A stretch of DNA of 64,000 bases, from the NCBI RefSeq assembly GCF_003364215.1, contig NZ_NXLU01000007.1, forward strand, positions 1 to 64,000, written 5' to 3'. Origin of the DNA: Helicobacter cholecystus (GTDB taxonomy: Bacteria; Campylobacterota; Campylobacteria; Campylobacterales; Helicobacteraceae). The notes below the pieces were generated by a model. That model saw only the letters and a program-made list of their open reading frames with translations, was not told the DNA's origin and searched no databases. The number at the start of each line of letters is the position of its first letter. The stretch's first letter is position 1. Below, piece by piece: positions 1 through 8,317 of this stretch. A program made the translations under genes and the position numbers.

Positions 1-29
1 CCTTCAAGATAGTTTACTGTTTTTTTCAT
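1..29 (-). CDS. Start of an unidentified gene, cut by the window edge
   Basis: Only the first nine codons and part of a tenth are inside the window, reading MKKTVNYLE. The ATG at 29 is preceded by a clear Shine-Dalgarno AAAGGAG seven bases upstream, so this is very probably a real start. The gene runs left, out of the window, on the same strand as argJ, which ends 270 bases upstream. Too little is visible to name a product. Confidence 0.6.
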
Positions 30-301
30 TAAGCGTCTCCTTTAAGTCTTAATAGACTATTCTCTCCCCCTAGAGAATAGTCGGGGCTCTATTGTTTATT
101 AGGGTATTATGAATGAGGGTTAATCCTGATTGTTTTATCTTATTTTTATTTCTTTTAAGCTTTTATTTATAATGACACAAGAGGTTTTTAATTACAAAGA
201 GATTTGTTTAAAGATAAAGAGTGTTTTTATGGATGAGTTGTTGGTATTTGAATTCTTTTGTATATGAAAGAAAGATAAAGAAGTTTCTTTTTTATAAACT
301 C
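30..301. other. Intergenic region and structured 5' leader
   Basis: This 272-base stretch between argJ and the gene leaving the left edge holds no convincing gene. Its main feature is a perfect 11-bp inverted repeat at 55-65 and 72-82 around a 6-base loop, close to the start codon at 29. On the minus strand the loop reads AGGGGG and a CCCC run lies just outside the stem, so an alternative fold is possible. The rest is A/T-rich, and AT-rich hexamers near 110-115 and 165-172 could be minus-strand -10 elements, but none is decisive. Confidence 0.5.
55..82 (-). repeat. Perfect 11-bp hairpin in a 5' leader
   Basis: GACTATTCTCT at 55-65 is exactly complementary to AGAGAATAGTC at 72-82, with a 6-base loop. 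It lies 26 bases before the ATG at 29, just upstream of that gene's ribosome binding site. It lacks a T run on the minus strand, so it does not look like a simple intrinsic terminator for argJ. A leader hairpin controlling the downstream gene is possible. Confidence 0.6.
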
Positions 302-1507
302 TTAGCTTCGATAATCTGAATTAATTTCTATATATTTATATCCTAAATCACAGGCATAAGTAACAAACTCTCCCTCACCCATTCCTAAATCACAAGTGAT
401 GGAAAAACTTTCTTTTTTCATTAGTTTGTAGGCTTTTGCTTCAGTTTCACTGTCAAAGCAAATCACTCCTTTTAAATACACGCAAACATTTCCAATAAAA
501 ATACTTAACTTTTCCTCATCCGCATCCACTCCGCTTGCACCAATTGTTGAAGCAATTCTTCCCCAGTTGGGGTCACATCCAAAAAGAGCAGTTTTTACAA
601 GCAATGAGTTTGCTAGAGCCTTACTGGCTTTGAGTGCCTCCTCTTCGTTTTTTGCTCCTTTCACTCTAAAACTTACCAATTTACTTGCGCCTTCCCCATC
701 CCTAACTATATCAGTGGCAAGTTTTTTCATCACAATCTCTAAGGCTCTTGTAAATGCATCCTTATCATACACTCCACTTAGTCCATTAGCAAAAAGAAAG
801 ACAGAATCATTAGTGCTTGTATCCCCATCAACGCTAATGGCATTAAAAGTATTTTTAGCTACTTTATGCAGCAACTCTCTTTGATCTTCTTGAGGAATAG
901 AGGCATCTGTTGTAATAAAGCAGAGCATTGTTGCCATTGAAGGCTCTATCATTCCTGCACCCTTAGCCATTGCTCCAATACTAAAACTTCCACCATCTTC
1001 AAGTTCAATTTTTAATGCAATGCTTTTGGCAAATGAATCTGTAGTTTTAATTGCTTCAGATGCCCTTGTGGCACTCTCTTCACTTCTAGCATTAAGATTG
1101 AAGGAAGAAAAAGAGTTGATGAGCTTTTGAGTATCCATTCTTACACCAATTACTCCTGTGCTTGAAGTAATGGGGTTTTGGATTTGTGGAAATTTCTCTA
1201 TTAAGGCTTTAAGATAATGTTTAATATCTTCAATTCCCTCTTTTCCTGTGAGGGCATTGGCATTTTTGGTGTTGATAAGAATAAAATTACTCTCTTTGCC
1301 TTCTAACTCTTGATAAAAATGTTTAATTGGTGCAGCACAAAAGCGATTGCTTGTGAAAATTGCTGTAGGAGTGCAGGGTTTTTGCATATAAATAAAGGCA
1401 ACATCTAAGGCATGATTTGGTTTAAATCCAGCACTCACTCCATCGGCAAAAAATCCCTCAGGGGCACATACGCCTCCTTTAATAGGAAAAATATCAAAAG
1501 TTTTCAT
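302..1507 (-). CDS. argJ: Glutamate N-acetyltransferase / amino-acid acetyltransferase ArgJ
   Basis: ArgJ (401 aa) moves the acetyl group from N-acetylornithine to glutamate in the cyclic arginine pathway; some members also use acetyl-CoA. The family signature [14 protein letters not shown] is at residues 182-195, and the precursor is expected to cleave itself before Thr193 to give alpha and beta chains. An STGVIG motif lies near residue 116. I chose the second ATG (1507) because AAGGA is then six bases away; the ATG at 1513 would leave no spacing. The start overlaps the stop of the K+ channel gene (TGATG), so the two are translationally coupled. With argD at 13 kb it indicates arginine biosynthesis, which H. 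pylori lacks. Confidence 0.95.
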   Translation of the reverse strand: MKTFDIFPIKGGVCAPEGFFADGVSAGFKPNHALDVAFIYMQKPCTPTAIFTSNRFCAAPIKHFYQELEGKESNFILINTKNANALTGKEGIEDIKHYLKALIEKFPQIQNPITSSTGVIGVRMDTQKLINSFSSFNLNARSEESATRASEAIKTTDSFAKSIALKIELEDGGSFSIGAMAKGAGMIEPSMATMLCFITTDASIPQEDQRELLHKVAKNTFNAISVDGDTSTNDSVFLFANGLSGVYDKDAFTRALEIVMKKLATDIVRDGEGASKLVSFRVKGAKNEEEALKASKALANSLLVKTALFGCDPNWGRIASTIGASGVDADEEKLSIFIGNVCVYLKGVICFDSETEAKAYKLMKKESFSITCDLGMGEGEFVTYACDLGYKYIEINSDYRS

Positions 1508-2649
1508 CAGCATTCCTTGGTCATTTTTAACTCTTCAGGTTTATTGCGACGCAAAATCATCCGTTTTGTTTCTCTGATATCTTTTCCTGTTCCAATCATT
1601 AAGAGTTTGCATTCACTTGAGATAATCGTATCACCTGAAGGCATAGGAAAATATGTGCCATCTTTTTGTGTGATTCCAACCACTGAAACACGTGTAATAG
1701 AGCGAAAATTAGCATCTTTGAGTTTTTTAAGAACCATCCAGCTGTATTTGGGGACAACAACCTCTTCAAGATCAAGAGAAGTATCTTTACTATAGGCAAA
1801 TTGTTCTAAGAGATTTTCCATATCAGGACGCACAGCCATTGCACTTACTCTTTGAGCCATAAGTTTGGTAGGTGAAACTACAGAGTTTGCCCCAAGTTTT
1901 TTTAGTCGCTCAATATCTTCTTGGGTATCTGCACTTGCAATAATATAATAAGGGCGTCTTGCCAATTCTTTTTCAAAGAGTCGCACAGATACAATAAGGG
2001 CAATATTATCTGCTGAAGTTTTTGAAAAAGTTACAACACCCTTTGCACTTGCTAAATGAGTTCTAAGAATTACGACATCAGTATGAGGATCGCCTTGGAT
2101 ATAGTAGGGATATTTGTATTTTTTTGCCTCTTCTTCAAAATTAGGGCTATTATCTACCACAACAAAAGGAATTTGAGATTCTCTAAAATGCTTTGAGAGT
2201 TCAACTGTGTATTCATTGTGGTAACACACAACATAATGGTTTCTGAGGCGAACAATTTTTTGCACCATTTTTTTCTCCTTAATCAAGCGGATTAAAGTTC
2301 CATTGCCAATAATACTGACAACTGTTGCAACACTAAAGGCAATGACTCCAGCACCTGCAAACATAATAATTGTTGTAAAAATAATTGTGATGGTTCCAAA
2401 TTCATTCTCTTTATAAGAGCCAAATCCAGTGTTTGTAAAAGTATAGGCCGTTTGAAAAAAAGCATCTATAAGACTATAGTCTTCAAGCCAAAAGAATCCT
2501 AGAGTTCCAATAAGTAAAAAGATTTGAATGAGAAGTAGAGGGAGACGAAAATATTTGAGTTGCTCATAAAGAGCAGAACTCAAATCAACACCTGGTTTTT
2601 TTTGTTGTTCTTCTCGCCAATGAATTGCTTGTTTAAATTTTCTAAACAA
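1507..2649 (-). CDS. kch: Potassium channel with cytoplasmic RCK (TrkA) domain, HpKchA-like
   Basis: This 380-aa protein is a two-transmembrane K+ channel. The first helix is about residues 36-55. The pore loop carries a filter-like TNTGFGS at 72-78, in place of the usual TVGYG. The second helix is about 88-115. A RCK/TrkA-N domain follows from about 137, and a TrkA-C-like lobe lies near the end. The glycine-rich nucleotide loop expected at about 140-146 is replaced by [10 protein letters not shown]. pylori HP0490 is the likely counterpart and also neighbours rpmB. The start is uncertain: the TTG at 2649 has no good Shine-Dalgarno, but an in-frame stop closes the frame just upstream. Confidence 0.85.
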   Translation of the reverse strand: MFRKFKQAIHWREEQQKKPGVDLSSALYEQLKYFRLPLLLIQIFLLIGTLGFFWLEDYSLIDAFFQTAYTFTNTGFGSYKENEFGTITIIFTTIIMFAGAGVIAFSVATVVSIIGNGTLIRLIKEKKMVQKIVRLRNHYVVCYHNEYTVELSKHFRESQIPFVVVDNSPNFEEEAKKYKYPYYIQGDPHTDVVILRTHLASAKGVVTFSKTSADNIALIVSVRLFEKELARRPYYIIASADTQEDIERLKKLGANSVVSPTKLMAQRVSAMAVRPDMENLLEQFAYSKDTSLDLEEVVVPKYSWMVLKKLKDANFRSITRVSVVGITQKDGTYFPMPSGDTIISSECKLLMIGTGKDIRETKRMILRRNKPEELKMTKEC

Positions 2650-2665
2650 AGGGATATAAACTCAA

Positions 2666-2854
2666 TTATGAGCGTTTTTTCATTGTTCTTAAAGTAGAAG
2701 CAGCAACCTTAATTTTAACTGTGCTTCCATCTTCAAGACGAACTCTTACACTTCTAAGATTTGGAAGTGATCTTTTTTTATTTTTATTATTTGCGTGACT
2801 TACATTATTCCCAACCATAGGACCTTTGCCTGTTAAAAAACATTTTCTTGCCAT
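2666..2854 (-). CDS. rpmB: 50S ribosomal protein L28
   Basis: The 62-aa product begins [20 protein letters not shown], the L28 signature, and is rich in Lys and Arg as expected for an rRNA-binding protein. Its length matches the family. It is the first gene of a minus-strand group with kch and argJ, and a TATAAT box at 2887-2892 gives a short leader. The K+ channel gene follows after 16 bases. Confidence 0.97.
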   Translation of the reverse strand: MARKCFLTGKGPMVGNNVSHANNKNKKRSLPNLRSVRVRLEDGSTVKIKVAASTLRTMKKRS

Positions 2855-2886
2855 ATCTAAACCTTTTATAGAGAATTAAACCTATG

Positions 2887-2892
2887 ATTATA
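2887..2892 (-). promoter_or_regulatory. -10 box for rpmB
   Basis: The minus strand reads TATAAT here, 33 bases before the rpmB ATG, in A/T-rich sequence. A perfect -10 with a poorly conserved -35 is usual for the housekeeping sigma factor in this group. There is no experimental support. Confidence 0.55.
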
Positions 2893-2922
2893 TAGATTTA
2901 AAGCTAGAAATTTCCTTAAAAC

Positions 2923-3870
2923 TTAAAATCTTTTTGAAATTTCTTGTGCGATGATGTGTGCGTGATTTAAACCAATTGCAATTGAACCACCACTTGAGAG
3001 AGCAATATCTCCTGCTATAAATAGTCCTTTTACACTGCTTTCACAATTTGTATCAGTGATTGGAGTATTGCTTTCATTAAGAGCGAGTTTGCATTTTTGT
3101 AAGAAATCAAGCGGTGTTGCTCCACCAATTGCATAGATTGCACGATCAAAAATTTCTTTGCTTCCATCTGTAAATTCAACTCCTATTTTCCCACCCTCAT
3201 CACTTAGTCCTAAAATATCTACACCAAGTTTTGTTTTAAGTTTGCCACTTTGGATTGCTTTATTGAGCTCTTCTGCATTGGTGTCATTAATCCGCGCAAA
3301 TTCACTTCTTCTATAATTAAGTGTAGTATCAAAGTTATTGCATAAATCATAAGCGTATTCTACTGCTGAGTTTCCCCCACCTACAATCAGCAATTTCTCA
3401 CCAGCTTTAACACTATTTGCATTAAAATTAACAAAAGAGCGAATAGGAAGAGGGATAGAGTAGCTTGGTTTATTAGGTTGTCCCATTTTTCCAATTGCAA
3501 TCACTACAAATTTTGCTTCATAACTTTCTCCGCCACTTGTAAAGATAATAAATTTATCTCCATCTTTTTGTACAGATTCGATATCTTTTTTATATTTAAT
3601 TTCAAGTGTATTTTCTGCAATAAGAGAATTAAAAAGTTCTAAAGTTCCCTCTTTAGTGCCATCTTGAAAATTAATACTTCCATTGAGCGTAACTTCTTGA
3701 CCCTTATAGTCTCTATCTACTCGCTTTCCATCTTTGTAAAATTTTCTAATAGTCATTGAGTGTTCTTCACCTTTTTCAAAAAGCACAATATTATTTACTC
3801 CAAGTTTTTTGGCTTCAATTGCTGTCGCAATTCCTGTTGTTCCTGCACCAATAATTGCTAAATCAAACAT
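2923..3870 (-). CDS. fqrB: Flavodoxin:quinone reductase FqrB-like FAD/NAD(P)H oxidoreductase
   Basis: This 315-aa flavoprotein has two Rossmann motifs: GAGTTG at residues 8-13 for FAD and GGGNSA at 164-169 for NAD(P)H. It has the overall shape of a thioredoxin reductase but lacks the redox-active CxxC between the two sites, so it is not a true TrxB. The segments FYKDGKRVDRDYK and AIGKMGQPN match what I remember of H. pylori HP1164 (FqrB), which transfers electrons between NADPH and flavodoxin. It overlaps the end of ccoS by 8 bases, in the order alaS-ccoS-fqrB. The fold is certain; the exact substrate is inferred. Confidence 0.8.
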   Translation of the reverse strand: MFDLAIIGAGTTGIATAIEAKKLGVNNIVLFEKGEEHSMTIRKFYKDGKRVDRDYKGQEVTLNGSINFQDGTKEGTLELFNSLIAENTLEIKYKKDIESVQKDGDKFIIFTSGGESYEAKFVVIAIGKMGQPNKPSYSIPLPIRSFVNFNANSVKAGEKLLIVGGGNSAVEYAYDLCNNFDTTLNYRRSEFARINDTNAEELNKAIQSGKLKTKLGVDILGLSDEGGKIGVEFTDGSKEIFDRAIYAIGGATPLDFLQKCKLALNESNTPITDTNCESSVKGLFIAGDIALSSGGSIAIGLNHAHIIAQEISKRF

Positions 3871-4066
3871 TTTTTTCTCCTTTTAATTTATCTTCTTTTT
3901 CTTTTGCAAGTTGTAAATCTTCTATGCTGTCATAAAGTACACCTTGCATCATTTTTTTTTCGTCATCAAATTGATGATTTTTTATCCCCCAAATAAAGGC
4001 TATCAATCCAATAAAACCTAAAAGTAAGGAAATATAAAGCATCACTCCTACAATTCCTACACTCAT
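3863..4066 (-). CDS. ccoS: cbb3 oxidase maturation protein CcoS
   Basis: This 67-aa protein has one N-terminal membrane helix (about residues 5-26) followed by WGIKNHQFDD, the family signature of CcoS, which is needed to insert cofactors into cbb3-type cytochrome c oxidase. It is the oxidase-assembly partner of the copper P-type ATPases, and a copA lies elsewhere in the window. It begins 4 bases after alaS stops and overlaps fqrB. A run of nine A residues in the coding strand (plus-strand T9 at 3952-3960) falls in the codons after QFDD. Confidence 0.85.
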   Translation of the reverse strand: MSVGIVGVMLYISLLLGFIGLIAFIWGIKNHQFDDEKKMMQGVLYDSIEDLQLAKEKEDKLKGEKNV

Positions 4067-4070
4067 TACC

Positions 4071-6629
4071 TTATCCTATAATATTTTGACTAACATATTG
4101 CTTAGCCCTTTGCAAGGCTTGGGCAATTTTGCTTGCATCTTTGCCTCCTGCTGTGGCAAAGTCATCTCGTCCTCCACCATTTCCACCTAGAATTTGTGCA
4201 ACTTCTTTAATCCACGCATCAGCTTTAAGAGGAGCATTCTTTACCCCTGCACTGAGGGTAATTTTACCCTCTTGATTGCAGATAAGCAAAGCCGCAACTC
4301 TATCATATTTATTTTTAAATAGGTCAATTAATTCTTTACTTTCTCCTTGAACTTCAGAAATAATAACTTTTATCCCTTCAATTTCTTCAATGTTAAGATT
4401 GCTTGAGTTGTTTGAAAGTTTTTTAATTTTTTCTTTAAGATCTTTGTTTTGTTCTTGAAGTTTTGTAATTGAGGTCAGCAAATCTTGAGTTTTGAGCAAA
4501 TCTTGAGCTTTTTGGATAAGAGAGAAAGCTTTGAGCGCATACTCATATCCCGCTTTTCCACATACTGCCTCAATCCGTCTTACTCCACTGCTTACCCCGC
4601 TTTCTTTAAGGATAAAAAAGCTTCCAATCATTCCTATATCCTCTATATGCAACCCTCCGCAAAGTTCACAGCTATATTCTCCAAAACTCACTACACGCAC
4701 TTCCTTGCCATATTTCTCTCCAAAGAGAGCCATTGCTCCTTTTGCTTTGGCTTGATCTATACTCATCTCTTGAATTTGAGCTTTGAGGGTTTGAGCAATT
4801 AACGCATTGATTCGTTGTTCAATCTCTATAATTTCTTGAGCACTCAATGCTCTAGGGTAACTAAAATCAAATCTTAAACGATTTTCCTCTACCAAACTTC
4901 CGGCTTGTGTCACTTCTTCTCCTAAGATTTCTCGCAAGGCTGCATGAAGTAGATGAGTAGCTGAGTGATGCTTGCGAATTTCTATTTGTCGTGTACTGTC
5001 AACTTTGGCAAGGACTTCTTGATGGGTTTTTAGGGTGCTGAGTGCTTTTATTTTGCACACTTCTTTTCCAAAGAAATTGCGAGTATCCAAGACTTCTGCA
5101 ATTAGATTCTCTCCCTCATAAAGCCATCCACTATCTCCAATAGCTCCACCACCTTGAGCATAAAATGGATTTGTTTGAAGCATTGCATATCCTTTAGTAT
5201 CTAAAGTATCAACCTCAAAGCCCTCTTCATTAAAAAGCATTGAAATTTTGCTTTGTGTGCTTTGAATTCCATTTTTACTTAAACTCTCTTGAGATAGGGT
5301 TGCAACCTTTCCAAGATCTGCGCCACTGACTTCATCCCCGCTCCCCTTCCAAGAAGCCTTTGCCATTTCTTTTTGTTTCTGCATACAAGATTGAAACTCA
5401 GCAATATCTACTTCAATGCCATAATCTTTAAGCATGTCAGAAGTGAGATCAAGAGGGAATCCATAAGTATCATAAAGTTTGAATGCTACCTCACCACTAA
5501 AAACTTTAGAGGTATGCTCTAACTCTTTTTTAAAAAGATTCATTCCCACTTCAAGGGTTTCAAAAAATCTTTGTTCTTCATTTTTGCATTGAGAACTAAT
5601 CAAAGATTGTTTTTCCAAAAGATAGGGATATGCATCTCCCATCATCTCACACACCTTTTCTACCACTTCATAAAGGAACGCTTGTTTAAGTCCTAATAAA
5701 TACCCATGACGAAGTGCTCGACGTAAAATTCTTCTGAGTACATAACCTCGCCCTTCCTTATCAAAATGCACTCCTTGGGCAAGTAAAAAAGCTACAGATC
5801 TTGCATGATCAGCAATGACTCGATAACTTGCTCCACTCTCATAAACATAGGGTTGACCACAAAGCTGTGCTACCTTATTGATTAAAGGCATAAAAATTGA
5901 GCTATCAAAATTACTTCTTTTTCCCTCTAATAGTGCGACAACACGCTCTAGTCCCATTCCTGTATCAATACTTGGTTTTGGCAGGGGGGTGAGTGTGCCA
6001 TCCTCACTTCTTTCATATTGCATAAACACAAGATTCCAAATTTCTAAGAATCTATCCCCCTCTCCTCCAAAATAATCTTCCTCACCATGAAAATTCTCTG
6101 CTCCTTGATCAACAAAAATTTCACTGCAAGGACCACAAGGACCAGTATCCCCCATTTGCCAGAAATTATCTTTATCCCCCATTCTTTTGATTCTGCTTGC
6201 ATCAATATGATCACACCAAAGTTCAAATGCTTCATCATCATTCTCATGCACTGTCACATAAAGCACATCTTGACTAAAGCCTAAAACTTCAGTGACAAAT
6301 TCCCATGCATATGCAATTGCCTGTTTTTTGAAATAATCTCCAAAGCTAAAATTCCCCAACATCTCAAAAAGTGTGTGATGGCGTGCAGTATAACCAACAT
6401 TTTCTAGATCATTGTGTTTGCCTCCTGCACGGATGCATAGTTGAGAACTTGTTGCTCTAGGGATGGATGGGCGTGCAACCTTGCCTATAAAAATATCTTT
6501 AAACTGCACCATTCCTGCATTGGTAAAAAGTAGACTAGGATCATCAGGAACTAAGGGCATACTTGCGTAGACTTCATGCCCTTTTGAAGCAAAAAATTCT
6601 AAATATTTTGAACGCACGGCACTTTTCAT
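4071..6629 (-). CDS. alaS: Alanyl-tRNA synthetase
   Basis: The 852-aa class II synthetase charges tRNA-Ala. The N-terminal catalytic core includes LFTNAGMVQFKDIF and ARHHTLFEMLGNFSFGDYF. The editing domain in the second half carries the zinc ligands HHSATH and CGGLH, and a C-terminal coiled coil and DHHA1 domain (GGNGGGRDDFATAGG) follow. Length is normal for the family. A Shine-Dalgarno AAGGA sits before the ATG, and ccoS and fqrB follow tightly. An 8-bp inverted repeat lies in its upstream region. Confidence 0.98.
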   Translation of the reverse strand: MKSAVRSKYLEFFASKGHEVYASMPLVPDDPSLLFTNAGMVQFKDIFIGKVARPSIPRATSSQLCIRAGGKHNDLENVGYTARHHTLFEMLGNFSFGDYFKKQAIAYAWEFVTEVLGFSQDVLYVTVHENDDEAFELWCDHIDASRIKRMGDKDNFWQMGDTGPCGPCSEIFVDQGAENFHGEEDYFGGEGDRFLEIWNLVFMQYERSEDGTLTPLPKPSIDTGMGLERVVALLEGKRSNFDSSIFMPLINKVAQLCGQPYVYESGASYRVIADHARSVAFLLAQGVHFDKEGRGYVLRRILRRALRHGYLLGLKQAFLYEVVEKVCEMMGDAYPYLLEKQSLISSQCKNEEQRFFETLEVGMNLFKKELEHTSKVFSGEVAFKLYDTYGFPLDLTSDMLKDYGIEVDIAEFQSCMQKQKEMAKASWKGSGDEVSGADLGKVATLSQESLSKNGIQSTQSKISMLFNEEGFEVDTLDTKGYAMLQTNPFYAQGGGAIGDSGWLYEGENLIAEVLDTRNFFGKEVCKIKALSTLKTHQEVLAKVDSTRQIEIRKHHSATHLLHAALREILGEEVTQAGSLVEENRLRFDFSYPRALSAQEIIEIEQRINALIAQTLKAQIQEMSIDQAKAKGAMALFGEKYGKEVRVVSFGEYSCELCGGLHIEDIGMIGSFFILKESGVSSGVRRIEAVCGKAGYEYALKAFSLIQKAQDLLKTQDLLTSITKLQEQNKDLKEKIKKLSNNSSNLNIEEIEGIKVIISEVQGESKELIDLFKNKYDRVAALLICNQEGKITLSAGVKNAPLKADAWIKEVAQILGGNGGGRDDFATAGGKDASKIAQALQRAKQYVSQNIIG

Positions 6630-6642
6630 TTAATTTCCTTAT

Positions 6643-6671
6643 TTGAGTTTTTGTAATTTTAGCAAACTCAA
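6643..6671 (-). repeat. Inverted repeat upstream of alaS
   Basis: TTGAGTTT at 6643-6650 and AAACTCAA at 6664-6671 form a perfect 8-bp inverted repeat with a 13-base spacer, 14 to 42 bases before the alaS start. The arms resemble the core of the HspR (HAIR) half-sites, TTGAGT and ACTCAA, but the spacing is wrong for HAIR. It may be an operator, an mRNA leader hairpin, or the terminator of an upstream transcript. Confidence 0.4.
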
Positions 6672-6707
6672 TTCCTATAAAGTATCCCCCTCTTTGTTAA
6701 AAAAGTT

Positions 6708-8177
6708 TTAAAAGAGTGGCTCTTGCATTTCTATAGGAATGGGGAGATTAAGAAGCTTAAGAATTGTTGGAGCAATATTGGCTAGTGTTCCATTCTTAAT
6801 TCTTTGCACTCTTTCATCAATGACAAAACACCAAACTTCTCCTACTGTGTGATTGGTTAAAGTGTGGCCTTTTTCATCTTTCATCTCTTCGCAATTCCCA
6901 TGATCACTTGTGAGCACAATAGAATATCCTTCTTCTTTGGCACATTTTAAAATTTTCCCAATTTCACTGTCTACACATTCTACGGCCTTGATTCCTGCTT
7001 CAAATACTCCAGTATGTCCTACCATATCACCATTAGCAAAATTCACCACGATAAAATCAAAACCTTTTTTCATGCTCTCTCTCACAGCTTCTCCCACTTG
7101 GGGTGCGCTCATTTGTGGACAGAGATCATAGGTGGCAACTTTGGGACTAGGAATAAGAATGCGCTCTTCTCCCTTGCAGCTTTCCTCAACTCCACCATTA
7201 AAGAAAAAAGTGACATGGGCATATTTTTCAGTTTCTGCAATATGAACTTGTGTAAGAGAGTGCTGTGATAAAACTTCAGGAAGAGTGTTTGAGATTTTTT
7301 CTTTAGGGAAGAGGGTGGGGAGGGGAAGATTTTCATCATAAGGAGTAAAACAGAGTAAAAAAAGATTTGCAAGAGATTTTCTTTGAAAATAAGAGAAATT
7401 TTTATTTGCAAAAACAGTGCTTAACTCTCGCATTCTATCGGCTCTAAAATTCCAAAATACAATCCCATCATTCTCTTTGATTCCTTCAAATTGATTAAAC
7501 GCACTAGGAATAATAAATTCATCATAAATTCCCTCTTGATATTGTTTTGCAATATATTCATCCAAATTACAATGTTTTGGAGAAGCATTGCTCATTGCTT
7601 CATAGGCCTTTTGGATTCTCTCCCATCGATGATCTCTATCCATTGCATAATACCGACCGCTAAGTGTGGCAATTTGGACTTGAGAATCAAGAAAAGGGGA
7701 GAGTTTTTGAAGATAGATTTGTACACTTTGAGGAGCAACATCTCTTCCGTCAGAGATAAGGTGAAGCCAAATGGGACGATTTGAGGGTTTAAGTGCTTGA
7801 ATAAGAAGCAGAAGATGCGAGAGGTGAGAATGCACCCCACCATCACTTAAGAGCCCTACCAAGTGGATTTGTGGACATTTAAAAAGTCTTATAAAATGGG
7901 GATGAGAAAAAAAGCTCTCTTTTTTAAGGGCTTGAGAGATTTTAAGCAGATCCTGAAAGATAATTCTTCCGCTTCCTAAAGTGATATGTCCAACTTCAGA
8001 ATTCCCCATCTGTCCTTGAGGTAAGCCAACCTCTTCTCCATAGGTGCAAAGTAAAGAATGGGGAACATTTGCAAAAAGCCAATCATAAGTAGGGGTTTTA
8101 GCATGATAAAAAGCATTGTATTGTGTTTTTGTTGAATGTCCTATTCCATCAGTAATAATCAAAATCGCCTTTTGCAT
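6708..8177 (-). CDS. gpmI: 2,3-bisphosphoglycerate-independent phosphoglycerate mutase
   Basis: This 489-aa manganese enzyme interconverts 3- and 2-phosphoglycerate in glycolysis and gluconeogenesis. It belongs to the alkaline phosphatase superfamily. Asp10 in LIITDGIGHS and catalytic Ser60 in MGNSEVGH are visible, as are LHLISDGRDV and the late metal-site motif LTSDHGNCEEM. Length is slightly short of the 510 aa seen in other bacteria but normal for Helicobacter. It is divergent from the fliK operon and ends 78 bases upstream of alaS. Confidence 0.97.
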   Translation of the reverse strand: MQKAILIITDGIGHSTKTQYNAFYHAKTPTYDWLFANVPHSLLCTYGEEVGLPQGQMGNSEVGHITLGSGRIIFQDLLKISQALKKESFFSHPHFIRLFKCPQIHLVGLLSDGGVHSHLSHLLLLIQALKPSNRPIWLHLISDGRDVAPQSVQIYLQKLSPFLDSQVQIATLSGRYYAMDRDHRWERIQKAYEAMSNASPKHCNLDEYIAKQYQEGIYDEFIIPSAFNQFEGIKENDGIVFWNFRADRMRELSTVFANKNFSYFQRKSLANLFLLCFTPYDENLPLPTLFPKEKISNTLPEVLSQHSLTQVHIAETEKYAHVTFFFNGGVEESCKGEERILIPSPKVATYDLCPQMSAPQVGEAVRESMKKGFDFIVVNFANGDMVGHTGVFEAGIKAVECVDSEIGKILKCAKEEGYSIVLTSDHGNCEEMKDEKGHTLTNHTVGEVWCFVIDERVQRIKNGTLANIAPTILKLLNLPIPIEMQEPLF

Positions 8178-8264
8178 ACTTTTCCTTTGATTTAAATAGA
8201 AGCATTTTAAGGTTTTTTATGTTTGAAAAACTAAAAATCTCTCAAGCTTTGAGGGGAAGAAGTA

Positions 8265-8280
8265 GGGAATGTATTTTGCT
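8265..8280 (+). promoter_or_regulatory. Sigma-54 (RpoN) type promoter for the fliK operon
   Basis: The sequence GGGAATGTATTTTGCT has GG and GC separated by exactly ten bases, as in the consensus TGGCAC-N5-TTGC. It ends 38 bases before the fliK start. Hook genes in Helicobacter are known RpoN (class 2) targets, which fits. Confidence 0.7.
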
Positions 8281-8317
8281 TGAAAGATGCAATAAATAGA
8301 TTTTAAAAGGAATGAGT

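Noticed and set aside
2923-3870. Thioredoxin reductase
   Set aside because: The redox CxxC between the two nucleotide motifs is missing, so the FqrB-like assignment is better.
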